Source of the DNA: Streptomyces sp. H27-H5
GTDB lineage: Bacteria; Actinomycetota; Actinomycetes; Streptomycetales; Streptomycetaceae
Length of the DNA: 64,000 bases
Assembly (NCBI RefSeq): GCF_026627505.1
Contig: NZ_JAPNLK010000020.1
Coordinates: forward strand, 34,570 to 98,569
Direction of reading: 5' to 3'
In this document: positions 14,786-24,249 of the stretch, in pieces
Layout of the letters: the number at the start of each line of letters is the position of its first letter
Position numbering within the stretch: the first letter of the stretch is position 1
Program-made: the position numbers and the translations under genes
Notes under the pieces: model-generated
Databases searched by the model: none
What the model was told of the DNA's origin: nothing
What the model saw: the letters and a program-made list of their open reading frames with translations, nothing else

Positions 14786-15517
14786 ATGACTCCCACGGAA
14801 CTCCTCCGGGCCCTCGCCCGCACCCGCGCCTCGCTCGACGGCGAGGAGGTCACCTTCTGGTGGACCGGCGACGTCCACGCGTGGGCCCCCGGGGAGCCGT
14901 ACCGGCGACTCTTCGGCCTCGAGGGCGTCAACGTGGCCCGTCTCGTCGAGGAGGAAGGGGGCTACCAACTCCTGACCCGGGAGGCCGCCTTCTACCTCGA
15001 CCCGCAGAGCCGCGAGATCCTGGACACCTGGCAGGGCAAACCGGTGGTCCACGTGTGGAACGATCCGGCCAATCAGAGGTGGCGTCCCTTCCCGGTCCCC
15101 CTGACCGAGCTCGGCGACCAGGTCTGCTTCAGCCTGGAGATCCCGCTGGCCTACCCGTCGCCGCTGCCCGTCGAGCAGTACCCCGCCCAGTCGGCCGACG
15201 ACACCTACCGGGCGCTGGAGCTGTTCCAGTTCTTCGCCCCCGCGTCCGTCCTCACCACCGACGCGCCCGGCGTCCCCGCCACCATGTCCTGGACCCGCAT
15301 GTCCCCGTGGCTGCCCTGGATGGAAGAGGGGCAGCGCCCCGGCGGCCTCACCTTCCACTGTCGCGGCCGGAAGCTCGCCTCCTACGCCGAGGTCCCCGAG
15401 CGCACCCGCGCCCACATCGCCGCCCACCACCCGGAATACGCCCACGCCCCGGAGAAGTGGACCGAGCCGAACGAGACGAGCTGGACCTACTTCCGCCGGC
15501 TCAACCCGCCCGCGTAG
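14786..15517 (+). CDS. DUF1838 family protein
   Basis: A 243-residue protein matching DUF1838 throughout: EEVTFWWTGDVHAWAPGEP near the start, VHVWNDPANQRWRPFPVP in the middle, and SWTRMSPWLPWMEEGQRPGGLTFHCRGRKL near the end. The function is unknown; some members sit with catabolic or esterase-like genes. No signal peptide. The ATG 14786 lacks a clear Shine-Dalgarno; GAGTACCC just upstream could be a weak -10 region of a leaderless message. Confidence 0.88.
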   Translation: MTPTELLRALARTRASLDGEEVTFWWTGDVHAWAPGEPYRRLFGLEGVNVARLVEEEGGYQLLTREAAFYLDPQSREILDTWQGKPVVHVWNDPANQRWRPFPVPLTELGDQVCFSLEIPLAYPSPLPVEQYPAQSADDTYRALELFQFFAPASVLTTDAPGVPATMSWTRMSPWLPWMEEGQRPGGLTFHCRGRKLASYAEVPERTRAHIAAHHPEYAHAPEKWTEPNETSWTYFRRLNPPA

Positions 15518-15910
15518 TCCGTCTCCGGGCCGTCCGCGCGACCCACCCGCATCACCCGTCCCCGTCGGGCCCCCGCGGGGCCCCCTCGGCCCCCTCGCAG
15601 GGGCCCGACAAGGGTTTTCCCCGTATCGCGTTCATCCCCGCGTTGCCTACTGTCTGCCCACCGGCGATCTTCCCCACCTCGAACTGCCTCCGCACCCACC
15701 CCACATGGTGCGAAGCCGTCCGCAGGCCGGGCCGATCGTCGGCGCACCGCCGTCGCCCTGCCCCGCCGTCGCGGCCGGGCGACGCGGCGCTGCGGTGTCC
15801 GGGACGGGTCTGACCAGCCCGTCCCCGATCCGCGGCCGCCGGTTCACCTCCCACACAGTTCAGACCGGCCGCTCCGGCCTGCCCGGAAACGGCCCGCGAA
15901 AGGGAACACC
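15518..15910. other. 393-bp gap before the subtilase gene
   Basis: No gene is apparent. The segment should hold the promoter and a long 5' leader of the secreted protease; a slightly AT-richer patch around 15612-15655 is the likeliest promoter area, but I could not fix -35/-10 boxes. Confidence 0.35.
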
Positions 15911-17728
<1,818 letters not shown>

Positions 17729-17850
17729 GCCCAGCCGGCACCCGGTCCCCCAGCCGGACGCCACCCGGTCCCCGAACCGGCCGACGCAGCGATCGGGAGC
17801 CCCCCAACTCCCGCCTGACGGGCCGATAGTACGGACCAACCGCACCCAGC

Positions 17851-17883
17851 GGACCTGCCGGTACCACTCGTACCGGCAGGTCC
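17851..17883 (+). terminator. Terminator of the protease gene
   Basis: GGACCTGCCGGTAC (17851-17864) and GTACCGGCAGGTCC (17870-17883) are perfect 14-bp arms around loop CACTC, 120 bp after the protease stop. Confidence 0.85.
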
Positions 17884-18009
17884 GCCGGGCTTTCCTGTCC
17901 ACCGACTGAATTCTGCGTCACAAAAGGGGTCCGCCCGGCGGCTGACCTCGTATTGTCGCGTCTCACAGGAAAGGCACGGAGCAGGGGCGCGAAAGGCTGG
18001 TGGCTGTGC

Positions 18010-20784
18010 GTGGCGGCGACGGGGAACGCTGACACGACCGTCGGACACGGTGAACTCATCGAGGCCGTGGACCGCGCGCTGACCACGCACGGCCGCGCCA
18101 TCCTCACCGGACCGGCGGGCGCGGGCAAGACGGAAGTGGTCCGGGCCGTCGTGGCCGCGGCGGAGGGCCGACGGGAGAGCGTGCTCCACCTCGCCCCGGA
18201 CGCCGCCGACCAATGGATACCCGAGGCCTCGGCCGCCGCCCTGCTCGCCTCCGTGCCCCACGGCGTACTGGACCGGCTCGCCGGACCCCAGCGCGCCGCC
18301 ATCGCCCTGCTCCGGCGCGAGACCGACGAGCCCGGCGCCGGCCGCGACCACGTCGCGCTGCGCCTCGCCGTCGTCGAGGTGCTGCGGACCCTGGCCGCCC
18401 CGGGGCCCGTCCTGCTCGTCCTCGACAACGCGCAGTGGCTCGACGACGAGAGCACCGACCTCCTCCGGTTCGCCCTGCGCCTCACCCCACCCGGCGTCCG
18501 GGTCCTCGTGGCCGAATGCGTGCAGGGCGGAGCGCCCGTCGCCGTGCCCCTGTGCGGCCCCGACACCCCCGCGATCCGCGTTCCCCCGCTCGGCGCGGAA
18601 CAGGTCGCCGAACTCCTCTGCCGACACGGCCTGCCCGCCCGGCTGGCCGGCCGCATCCACCAGGCCAGCGGCGGCAACCCCCGCCTCGCCCTCGCCCTCG
18701 GCCACTCCCTCGCCGAAGCCGCCGGATCCCGCGACGGAGGCGCCCACCACGCCGACACCCTGCCCGTCTCCGGGCAGGCCCGCGAGGTCGCCCGCAGACT
18801 GCTCGCCGAAGCCCCCGCACGGGCCCGCCGCACCCTGCTGCTCGCCGCCCTCGCCACCCGACCCACCACCGCCCTGCTCCGTCGGGCCGGCCGGCCCGAC
18901 GCGGACGCGGAACTGGCCGAGGCCGAACGCGCCGCGCTGGTCACCGTGGCCGAGGACGGCACGGTGCGGTTCACCGCGGGCGCCCTCCCGACCGCGCTCG
19001 CCGCCGACGCGGGCTGGCCCGAGCGGGCCGCCGGGCACGCCGCGCTGGCCACCGCCGTGGACGACCCCGTCCAGGCCGTACGGCACCGCGCGCTGGCCGT
19101 GGACACCCCCGACGCCCGCCTCGCCACCGAGATCACCGAGGCCGCCGCGTCCTGCCGGCGCCGGGGACAACGCGCCCTCGCCGCCGAACTCGGCCTGCTC
19201 GCCGCCGAACGCACCCCCGCCGACCTGCCCCGGGACGAACTGGCCCGGCTCGTCTGCGCCGCCGAGGACGCCGGATGGGCCGGCCGCGCCGACCTCGCCC
19301 GCCGCGCCACCCGCGCCGTGCTCGCCCGCGACGCCTCGCCCGCCGACCGGGTACGGGCCCGCCTCGCCGTGATCGACGCCGCCGGGCAGGCCCTCGCGGA
19401 CCTCGACGAGACCTTCGCGTACGCCGTGGACGACGCCGCCGGCGACCCCTCGCTGCGCGCCGCCGTCCAACTGCGCATCGCCTGGAAGCACAACCTCAGC
19501 GACGGGGACCCCGTCCGCTCCCGCGACGCCGCCGCCGAGGCGGGGACCCTCGCCGCCCTCGGCGGCGACCAGGTCGCCGAAGCCATGGCCCTGACGGTGC
19601 GGGCCCGCATGGGCCGCATCCTCGGCGACCACGACGCCGAGGACATCCTGGCGGAGGCGCTGGCCCTGCCCGCCCCCGAGGTGCCGCTCGGCATGCGCAA
19701 CGCGCCCCAGTACCTGGCCGTCCGGCACGCCCTCTTCGACGACCGGCTCGACGACGCCCGCGACCGGCTCCTCGTCCTGCTGCCCGCCGTCCAACGCACC
19801 GGCTCCGCCGAGGACGTCTTCGAGGTGCTGCGCAGCCTCTCCGAGGTCGAGCTGCGCCGGGGGCACTGCGCCGCGGGCGCCGCGCACGCCCGCCACGCCC
19901 TGGAACTCACCATCGAGGCCGGCCTGTCACCCGGCCCCGCCTGGTACGTCGCGGCGATGGCCGAGGCCACCGCCGGCAGCTTCGCCCGCGCCGCCGGCTA
20001 CGCCCGCCGGGGCGTGCAGGCCTCCGAGGAGGAGCAGGACCAGGTCTTCCTGTCCCGGGGCCTGTACGCCCTCGGGCTGGTCGAACTCGCCACCGGGGAA
20101 GCCTCGAAGGCGGTGGCCACCCTGCGCAGGGTGGCCGAGCTGGAGGAGGCCCAGCAGGTCGTCGACCCCTCCGTCCTGCGCTGGCACGCGGAACTCGCGG
20201 AGGCCCTGGTCGCCGCCGACGCCCCCGAGGAGGCCGCCGCCCTGCTGGAGTCGACCCGTACGGTGGCCGACGCGCTCGGCCGTACCGGTGTGCTCGCCGC
20301 CCTGGACCGGGCTCGGGGCCTGTGCCTGTCCGCGCAGGGCGAGGCGGAGCCCGCCGTGGCCCTGCTGGAGGCCACGGCCCGGCGGTTCGCCGCCCTCGGA
20401 CTCCCGCTGGAACGGGCCAGGACCCTGCTCGCGCTGGCCCGCGTCGAACGGCGCCGTCGGCGGCGCGCTCCCGCCCGCGCCGCCCTCGGGGAGGCGGCGG
20501 ACGTGTTCGACCGGGCGGGCGCGAAACCCTGGCTCGACCTGGCCAGGGAGGCCGCCCCCGACCCGGCCGCCGGCCGGAACCCGGGACCGGCGGCCCTGAC
20601 CGAGGCCGAGACCCGACTGGCCCTGCTCGTCGGCCAGGGCGCCAGCAACCAGGAGGCGGCCGCCAAACTGTTCCTCAGCGTCAAGACGGTGGAGGCCCGG
20701 CTGACCCGGATCTACCAGAAGCTCGACGTGCGCTCCCGTGCGCAACTGGCCACCGCTCTGAGGACGGGACGCCTCAGCAGCTGA
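18010..20784 (+). CDS. Large LuxR-family (LAL-type) ATPase transcriptional regulator
   Basis: A ~924-residue regulator. An N-terminal AAA ATPase domain carries Walker A GPAGAGKT (residues 34-41) and a Walker-B-like LLVLDNAQWLDDE. A long helical, TPR-like middle follows. The C-terminal LuxR/GerE helix-turn-helix begins LTEAETRLALLVGQG and ends VKTVEARLTRIYQKLDVRSR. LAL regulators often activate secondary-metabolite or sugar-utilisation genes. GTG 18010 is chosen because it lies just before the conserved ATPase region; TTG 17953 would add 19 residues. The 3' end overlaps the convergent chitinase gene by 11 bp. Confidence 0.88.
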   Translation: MAATGNADTTVGHGELIEAVDRALTTHGRAILTGPAGAGKTEVVRAVVAAAEGRRESVLHLAPDAADQWIPEASAAALLASVPHGVLDRLAGPQRAAIALLRRETDEPGAGRDHVALRLAVVEVLRTLAAPGPVLLVLDNAQWLDDESTDLLRFALRLTPPGVRVLVAECVQGGAPVAVPLCGPDTPAIRVPPLGAEQVAELLCRHGLPARLAGRIHQASGGNPRLALALGHSLAEAAGSRDGGAHHADTLPVSGQAREVARRLLAEAPARARRTLLLAALATRPTTALLRRAGRPDADAELAEAERAALVTVAEDGTVRFTAGALPTALAADAGWPERAAGHAALATAVDDPVQAVRHRALAVDTPDARLATEITEAAASCRRRGQRALAAELGLLAAERTPADLPRDELARLVCAAEDAGWAGRADLARRATRAVLARDASPADRVRARLAVIDAAGQALADLDETFAYAVDDAAGDPSLRAAVQLRIAWKHNLSDGDPVRSRDAAAEAGTLAALGGDQVAEAMALTVRARMGRILGDHDAEDILAEALALPAPEVPLGMRNAPQYLAVRHALFDDRLDDARDRLLVLLPAVQRTGSAEDVFEVLRSLSEVELRRGHCAAGAAHARHALELTIEAGLSPGPAWYVAAMAEATAGSFARAAGYARRGVQASEEEQDQVFLSRGLYALGLVELATGEASKAVATLRRVAELEEAQQVVDPSVLRWHAELAEALVAADAPEEAAALLESTRTVADALGRTGVLAALDRARGLCLSAQGEAEPAVALLEATARRFAALGLPLERARTLLALARVERRRRRRAPARAALGEAADVFDRAGAKPWLDLAREAAPDPAAGRNPGPAALTEAETRLALLVGQGASNQEAAAKLFLSVKTVEARLTRIYQKLDVRSRAQLATALRTGRLSS

Positions 20785-21691
20785 GGTTGTTCCCCGGCGT
20801 CACACCGAGCAGCTGGGTGAAGCTCTGGTACTTGCTCACCCGGCTCTGGACCTGCCCCGGGTTGCCGCCGTTGCACTCCAGGGCCCCGTTGATGGAGCGG
20901 ATCGTCTCGCCGAAGCCCGCACCGTTGACCATCGCGGCGTGCGCGGTCATCGTGCCCGGCCCGTTCTGGGTGTTCCAGTACCAGAGGGCCGTCTTCATGG
21001 CCACCGCCGGATCCTGCTCCACGAGGTACGGATTGGCGAGGAGGTTGATGCCCAGGGCGTCACCGGCCGCCTTGTAGTTGAAGTTCCAGCTGAGCTGGAT
21101 GGGGCCGCGCCCGTAGTACGCGGCCTGGCCCGCCGGACATCCGTAGGGCTGCGTGGCGTCGCAGTAGTGCGGGTAGTTGGCCGTGTTCTGCTCGACGATG
21201 TAGAAGAGCCCGCCCGTCTCGTGCGAGACGTTGGCGAGGAAGGCGGCCGCCTCGCGCCGCTTGACCGTGTCGTCGCCGGTGTTGGCGAAGGCGGGGTACG
21301 CGGAGAGCGCCGCGACCAGCCCGTTGTAGGTGTAGAAGGGGTTCCGGTTCGGGAACATCTGGTTGAACTGGGCCTCGCTGACGACGAATCCGCTCCCGTT
21401 CCCCGGGTCGGGGTCCTGGCCACCGCCGCCACCGCAGGCGCCCTGGTCGGACCAGACCCCCCACTGCCCGGTGGTGCCGGGCGTCTCGCCCTGCGTCCAC
21501 CACTTGGCCTGCCAGTTGTGTCCGTTGTACGAGGCGTTCATGCCGCCCGTGTACACCGCCGAGGCGGCCCAGGAACCGGCGCAGGCGGGGGCGGCCGCGG
21601 CGGGGGAGGCGGGCAGGGCCACGGCGAGACCGAGGGTCACGGCGGCGGCCGCGGCCAGTGAGAGGGCACGACGACGAAGCGTCCGTATCAC
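20774..21691 (-). CDS. Secreted GH19 chitinase with N-terminal chitin-binding module
   Basis: A 305-residue enzyme. A Tat/Sec-like signal (basic start, then AAAAAVTLGLAVALPASPAAAA) precedes a CBM5/12 chitin-binding module (residues ~35-88, CAGSWAASAVYTGG to WGVWSDQGAC), a Gly/Asp/Pro linker, and the GH19 catalytic domain. The domain shows SHETGG (catalytic Glu), AAYYGRGPIQLSWNFNY and MTAHAAMVNGAGFGETIRSINGALEC. It hydrolyses chitin by inversion outside the cell. GTG 21691 has AGGAG 9 nt upstream. Direct repeats at 21758-21785 overlap its promoter, and its stop overlaps the convergent regulator gene by 11 bp. Confidence 0.96.
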   Translation of the reverse strand: MIRTLRRRALSLAAAAAVTLGLAVALPASPAAAAPACAGSWAASAVYTGGMNASYNGHNWQAKWWTQGETPGTTGQWGVWSDQGACGGGGGQDPDPGNGSGFVVSEAQFNQMFPNRNPFYTYNGLVAALSAYPAFANTGDDTVKRREAAAFLANVSHETGGLFYIVEQNTANYPHYCDATQPYGCPAGQAAYYGRGPIQLSWNFNYKAAGDALGINLLANPYLVEQDPAVAMKTALWYWNTQNGPGTMTAHAAMVNGAGFGETIRSINGALECNGGNPGQVQSRVSKYQSFTQLLGVTPGNNLSC

Positions 21692-21757
21692 GTAACTGCT
21701 CCTAGAGTGGGGGGAATTGCCGGGTGGGGACGACAACTACCGCCACTGAACCGAAGG

Positions 21758-21785
21758 TGGTCTGGACCTGTCAAGGTCTAGACCA
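21758..21785 (-). promoter_or_regulatory. Chitinase promoter with paired 12-bp direct repeats
   Basis: On the minus strand the region reads TGGTCTAGACCT then TGAC then AGGTCCAGACCA, i.e. two near-identical 12-bp repeats at 21774-21785 and 21758-21769. A -35 box TTGACA lies between them (21769-21774) and a plausible TTCAGT -10 follows 18 bp on. Streptomyces chitinase genes are known to carry such repeats (consensus TGGTCYAGACCT), which mediate chitin induction and glucose repression, and DasR binds similar sites. Confidence 0.85.
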
Positions 21786-21827
21786 AACCTTTCGGTGAAT
21801 GCGCAGGGGTGAGCGCGCCGGAAACGC

Positions 21828-21864
21828 CGAACCGGCGTGACGAGCGAGTCGTCACGCCGGTTCG
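21828..21864 (-). terminator. Terminator of the rodlin gene
   Basis: CGAACCGGCGTGACGA (21828-21843) and TCGTCACGCCGGTTCG (21849-21864) are perfect 16-bp arms around GCGAG, starting 12 bp after the rodlin stop and lying upstream of the chitinase promoter. Confidence 0.88.
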
Positions 21865-21875
21865 GGTCGACCGGG

Positions 21876-22286
21876 TCAGCTGCCGGCGGAGAGGTTCCCG
21901 GAGAGGACCGGGATGTTGTCCACGATGCGCGACAGGGACTCGTCGCCCTTCGCCTGGGTGGAGTTCTCCGCGCACTGCTGGTTCTGCGGGTTCGACAGGA
22001 CGTTGATGTCCTGGACGCCCACGTTGACCGCGGCGAGGATCGACTGGGCGTTGATCTTCGCGGGCAGGCCCACGCAGAGCTTGTTCAGCGAACCCTGGAC
22101 GGCGCTGAGCTGCGGGCTCATGGCGCCTTCGGTCTCCTGATTGCCGTAGATCTGCGAGGCGTTGTTGCCGTTGACCGTGTTCACGCCGTTGTCGTTGCCG
22201 ATCGCCATAGCCGGGGTGGCTGCAACGGCGCCTGCGCCGATGACCGAGGCGGTGACTGCGGCGGTGGCCATGAACTTCTTGAGCAT
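21876..22286 (-). CDS. Rodlin, spore-surface structural protein
   Basis: A 136-residue secreted protein, the usual rodlin length. A signal peptide (MLKKFMATAAVTASVIGAGAVAATPAMA) is followed by the rodlin body rich in Asn/Gln: NDNGVNTVNGNNASQIYGNQ, LNKLCVGLPAKIN and NPQNQQCAENSTQ. Rodlins assemble with chaplins into the rodlet layer of aerial hyphae and spores. ATG 22286 has AAGGATCC upstream. S. coelicolor carries a divergent pair rdlA/rdlB; only one copy is visible here, so I leave the symbol open. It is monocistronic with a very strong terminator. Confidence 0.95.
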   Translation of the reverse strand: MLKKFMATAAVTASVIGAGAVAATPAMAIGNDNGVNTVNGNNASQIYGNQETEGAMSPQLSAVQGSLNKLCVGLPAKINAQSILAAVNVGVQDINVLSNPQNQQCAENSTQAKGDESLSRIVDNIPVLSGNLSAGS

Positions 22287-22485
22287 TGAGGATCCTTCTG
22301 TCGCATGAGCTGTCCCCGGCGGGACGCCCTGATCAACTGTCCTCACGGCATGTGGTTATCGCCCGTCACCCATGCGGCCCAACGATCCGTTTCCGCGCCC
22401 CGCGGCGACCCGCCCCCGCGGTCGGCGCGGTCGCCGCCCACGCCGCCGGGTGGAGCCTCCCGGCGGGGCAGCGGTCGGTTCGTGG

Positions 22486-22677
22486 TCAGCCGGTCTTGCG
22501 ACGGACCTTCTTGTTCTTGCCGCCGGGGCCGCTGCTGGAACCCTGCACCTTCGCCCGGCTCTGGTGTGACTGCTGGGACTGGGCGTTCGAGGCGTTGCGC
22601 TCCAGGGCCTCCCGGAACTTGCGCTTGGCCTCGTCGGCCGGGGACTCGTTCTGCGGGGTGTCGGTTTCGTCTGCCAT
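22486..22677 (-). CDS. DUF5302 small protein
   Basis: A 63-residue, highly charged protein (MADETDTPQNESPADEAKRKFREAL, then a Gln/Ser-rich centre and a basic tail KNKKVRRKTG). It matches the DUF5302 family, short actinobacterial proteins of unknown function, probably disordered and possibly nucleic-acid-associated through the basic tail. AGGAGG-type ribosome site lies just upstream. Neighbours are unrelated in function. Confidence 0.85.
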   Translation of the reverse strand: MADETDTPQNESPADEAKRKFREALERNASNAQSQQSHQSRAKVQGSSSGPGGKNKKVRRKTG

Positions 22678-22920
22678 CTTGTCCTCCTGGGGTGATCGAG
22701 CCGTTTCAGTCTGTCAGGTGGCCGTCCCCCTGACCAGCGAGTTCGCTCTGAGAGGCATCCGAGGAGGCGGGGTGGCTCGACCGAAGGCCCCGGGGCCGAC
22801 GGCCCGGGGCGCCCCGAGGCCCCCGCAGTCGCCGCGGCCCCGGGCTCCCCGCCCAGGTCACCGCCCCTGAGGCGTCCGCCGACCCTCGGGGCGGGCGGCG
22901 CCGCAGGCTGCCGGGAGGGC

Positions 22921-23208
22921 TCAGACGGACGGGGCCTCGGCCCCGCCGCCGGCGCGGACGGCCGCGAGGGCCGCGAGGTGGAGGGCGTGCGCGTCCCCGT
23001 GGGGAAGGGGGCTGCCCGTGAGCGTGTACCACTCGTCGGCGTCCAGGTACTGGATCTCGAACCGGATCTTGCCGTCGGCTCCGGCGACCGTGCGCAGGGT
23101 CAGCTCTCCGGTGATCACGCCGACCTCGTCGGTCATGGCGCCGCCCGGGCCGGCCACGACCGTGTCCGTCCATTCGAGCACGGTGTCGTGCCGCTCCGTC
23201 CCGGTCAT
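22921..23208 (-). CDS. Small hypothetical protein coupled to the HNH lipoprotein
   Basis: A 95-residue acidic protein I cannot assign (RHDTVLEWTDTVVAGPGG, ELTLRTVAGADGKIRFEIQYLD, EWYTLTGSPLPHGDAHALHLAALAAV). It looks like a small beta-rich cytoplasmic protein. Its ATG overlaps the stop of the HNH nuclease lipoprotein by 4 bp (23205-23208), so it is co-translated with it. An immunity or chaperone role is possible from this layout, but nothing in the sequence proves it. Confidence 0.75.
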   Translation of the reverse strand: MTGTERHDTVLEWTDTVVAGPGGAMTDEVGVITGELTLRTVAGADGKIRFEIQYLDADEWYTLTGSPLPHGDAHALHLAALAAVRAGGGAEAPSV

Positions 23209-23945
23209 GAGCCCGCGCAGGTGTCGATCATGGTGGTGAGCATGGCTTTCTCCGGTTCGGTGACGGTCAGCTCGTAATGGGACTTCACGGTGGTCCAGGC
23301 GCGTCCGTACTGGCACCAGCTCGTCTTGTCCGGCGGCTGCCACAGGTCCGGGCTCTGGTCGCCCTTGGAGCGGTTCGACGCGGCCGACACCGCCAGCAGC
23401 TGGGGGCGGGTCAGGTCGTTCGCGAACGCCTTGCGCCGGGCCGCGTCCCAGTCGGCGGCGCCGGAGCGCCAGCCCTCGGCGAGCGGAACCATGTGGTCGA
23501 TGTCCAGCTTCGACGCCTCGTTGAACTCCAGCCCGTCGTACAGGCTCTTCCAGGCGCCGAACGAGGCACGGCACTCGGAGTCCTGGGCGACGTCCTTGCC
23601 GTCGCGCTTGAGGACGACCTCGCGGGTGTCGCACTTGTTGCCCTGCTCGGCCCAGTGCGTGAACTTGGCCCGGCTGTAGCCGGCCATCGTGCCGGGCTTG
23701 CCGATCTTCAACGCGGCCAGTTGCGTCCGGGCGACGGCCGCGCTGACCATGCCGGGCAGTACGTCGCCGGCGGTCGGTTTCGCGTCGTCCCCGGACGGCG
23801 CGGAGGGCGAGGCGGAGGTGCGCGGCGCCCGCGTGTCGCCCTTCCCGTCGGCGTTCCCGCCGGCGCCGGTCTGGCTGCATCCGGTCACTCCGAGCAGCAG
23901 CGCGGCGGCCACCACGAGGCCGCGCGAACCTGTCTGACGTTCCAT
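23205..23945 (-). CDS. Exported HNH endonuclease-family lipoprotein
   Basis: A 246-residue protein. The N-terminal signal ends in a lipobox VTGC, so it is probably a lipoprotein on the outer membrane face. After a Ser/Pro/Asp-rich linker comes the actinobacterial HNH-family (GmrSD C-terminal/DUF1524-like) domain: KLDIDHMVPLAEGWRSGA (the DH pair is the metal/catalytic centre), NDLTRPQLLAVSAASNRSKGD and PDLWQPP. Such secreted nucleases probably degrade extracellular DNA. ATG 23945 was chosen because the signal peptide starts there. The downstream 95-residue gene overlaps by ATGA. Confidence 0.9.
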   Translation of the reverse strand: MERQTGSRGLVVAAALLLGVTGCSQTGAGGNADGKGDTRAPRTSASPSAPSGDDAKPTAGDVLPGMVSAAVARTQLAALKIGKPGTMAGYSRAKFTHWAEQGNKCDTREVVLKRDGKDVAQDSECRASFGAWKSLYDGLEFNEASKLDIDHMVPLAEGWRSGAADWDAARRKAFANDLTRPQLLAVSAASNRSKGDQSPDLWQPPDKTSWCQYGRAWTTVKSHYELTVTEPEKAMLTTMIDTCAGS

Positions 23946-24249
23946 GAAGCCATCCCGAGTCGAACTCCCGCACGCTGTCCCGGGGGAGCCTACCCATACC
24001 GGGACATCCGATCCGCGCGTGTCGCGCCGAGTGTCACGGGCCGTCAGGGAGGTGCCCCCGGGCGGTCGGTCGAGCGGGGCGCGGACGAACGGGGCAACCG
24101 CGCGCCCACCGGGTTCGGTTGTATCGATACCGGCGAGTTCGACACCCTTCGTTACCTTCCGTGACCCGCCGTCGGGTGTGTCCGATCTCGCACGACCGGC
24201 GCGCTCCGATGCCTCCCGCGCCGGCGGAGCCCGCGCGGGAGACGCCGGC
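23946..24249. other. 304-bp gap with palindrome and terminator
   Basis: No gene is apparent. A perfect palindrome GTATCGATAC (24121-24130) lies ~175 bp upstream of the HNH gene and may be part of its promoter. CTCCCGCG (24213-24220) pairs with CGCGGGAG (24234-24241) just after the SWIM-gene stop, a likely terminator of the long minus-strand block. Confidence 0.45.
24213..24241 (-). terminator. Likely terminator after the SWIM gene
   Basis: CTCCCGCG (24213-24220) and CGCGGGAG (24234-24241), 8-bp arms with a 13-nt loop that itself can pair partly, located 9 bp beyond the end of the SWIM-domain gene. Confidence 0.5.
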
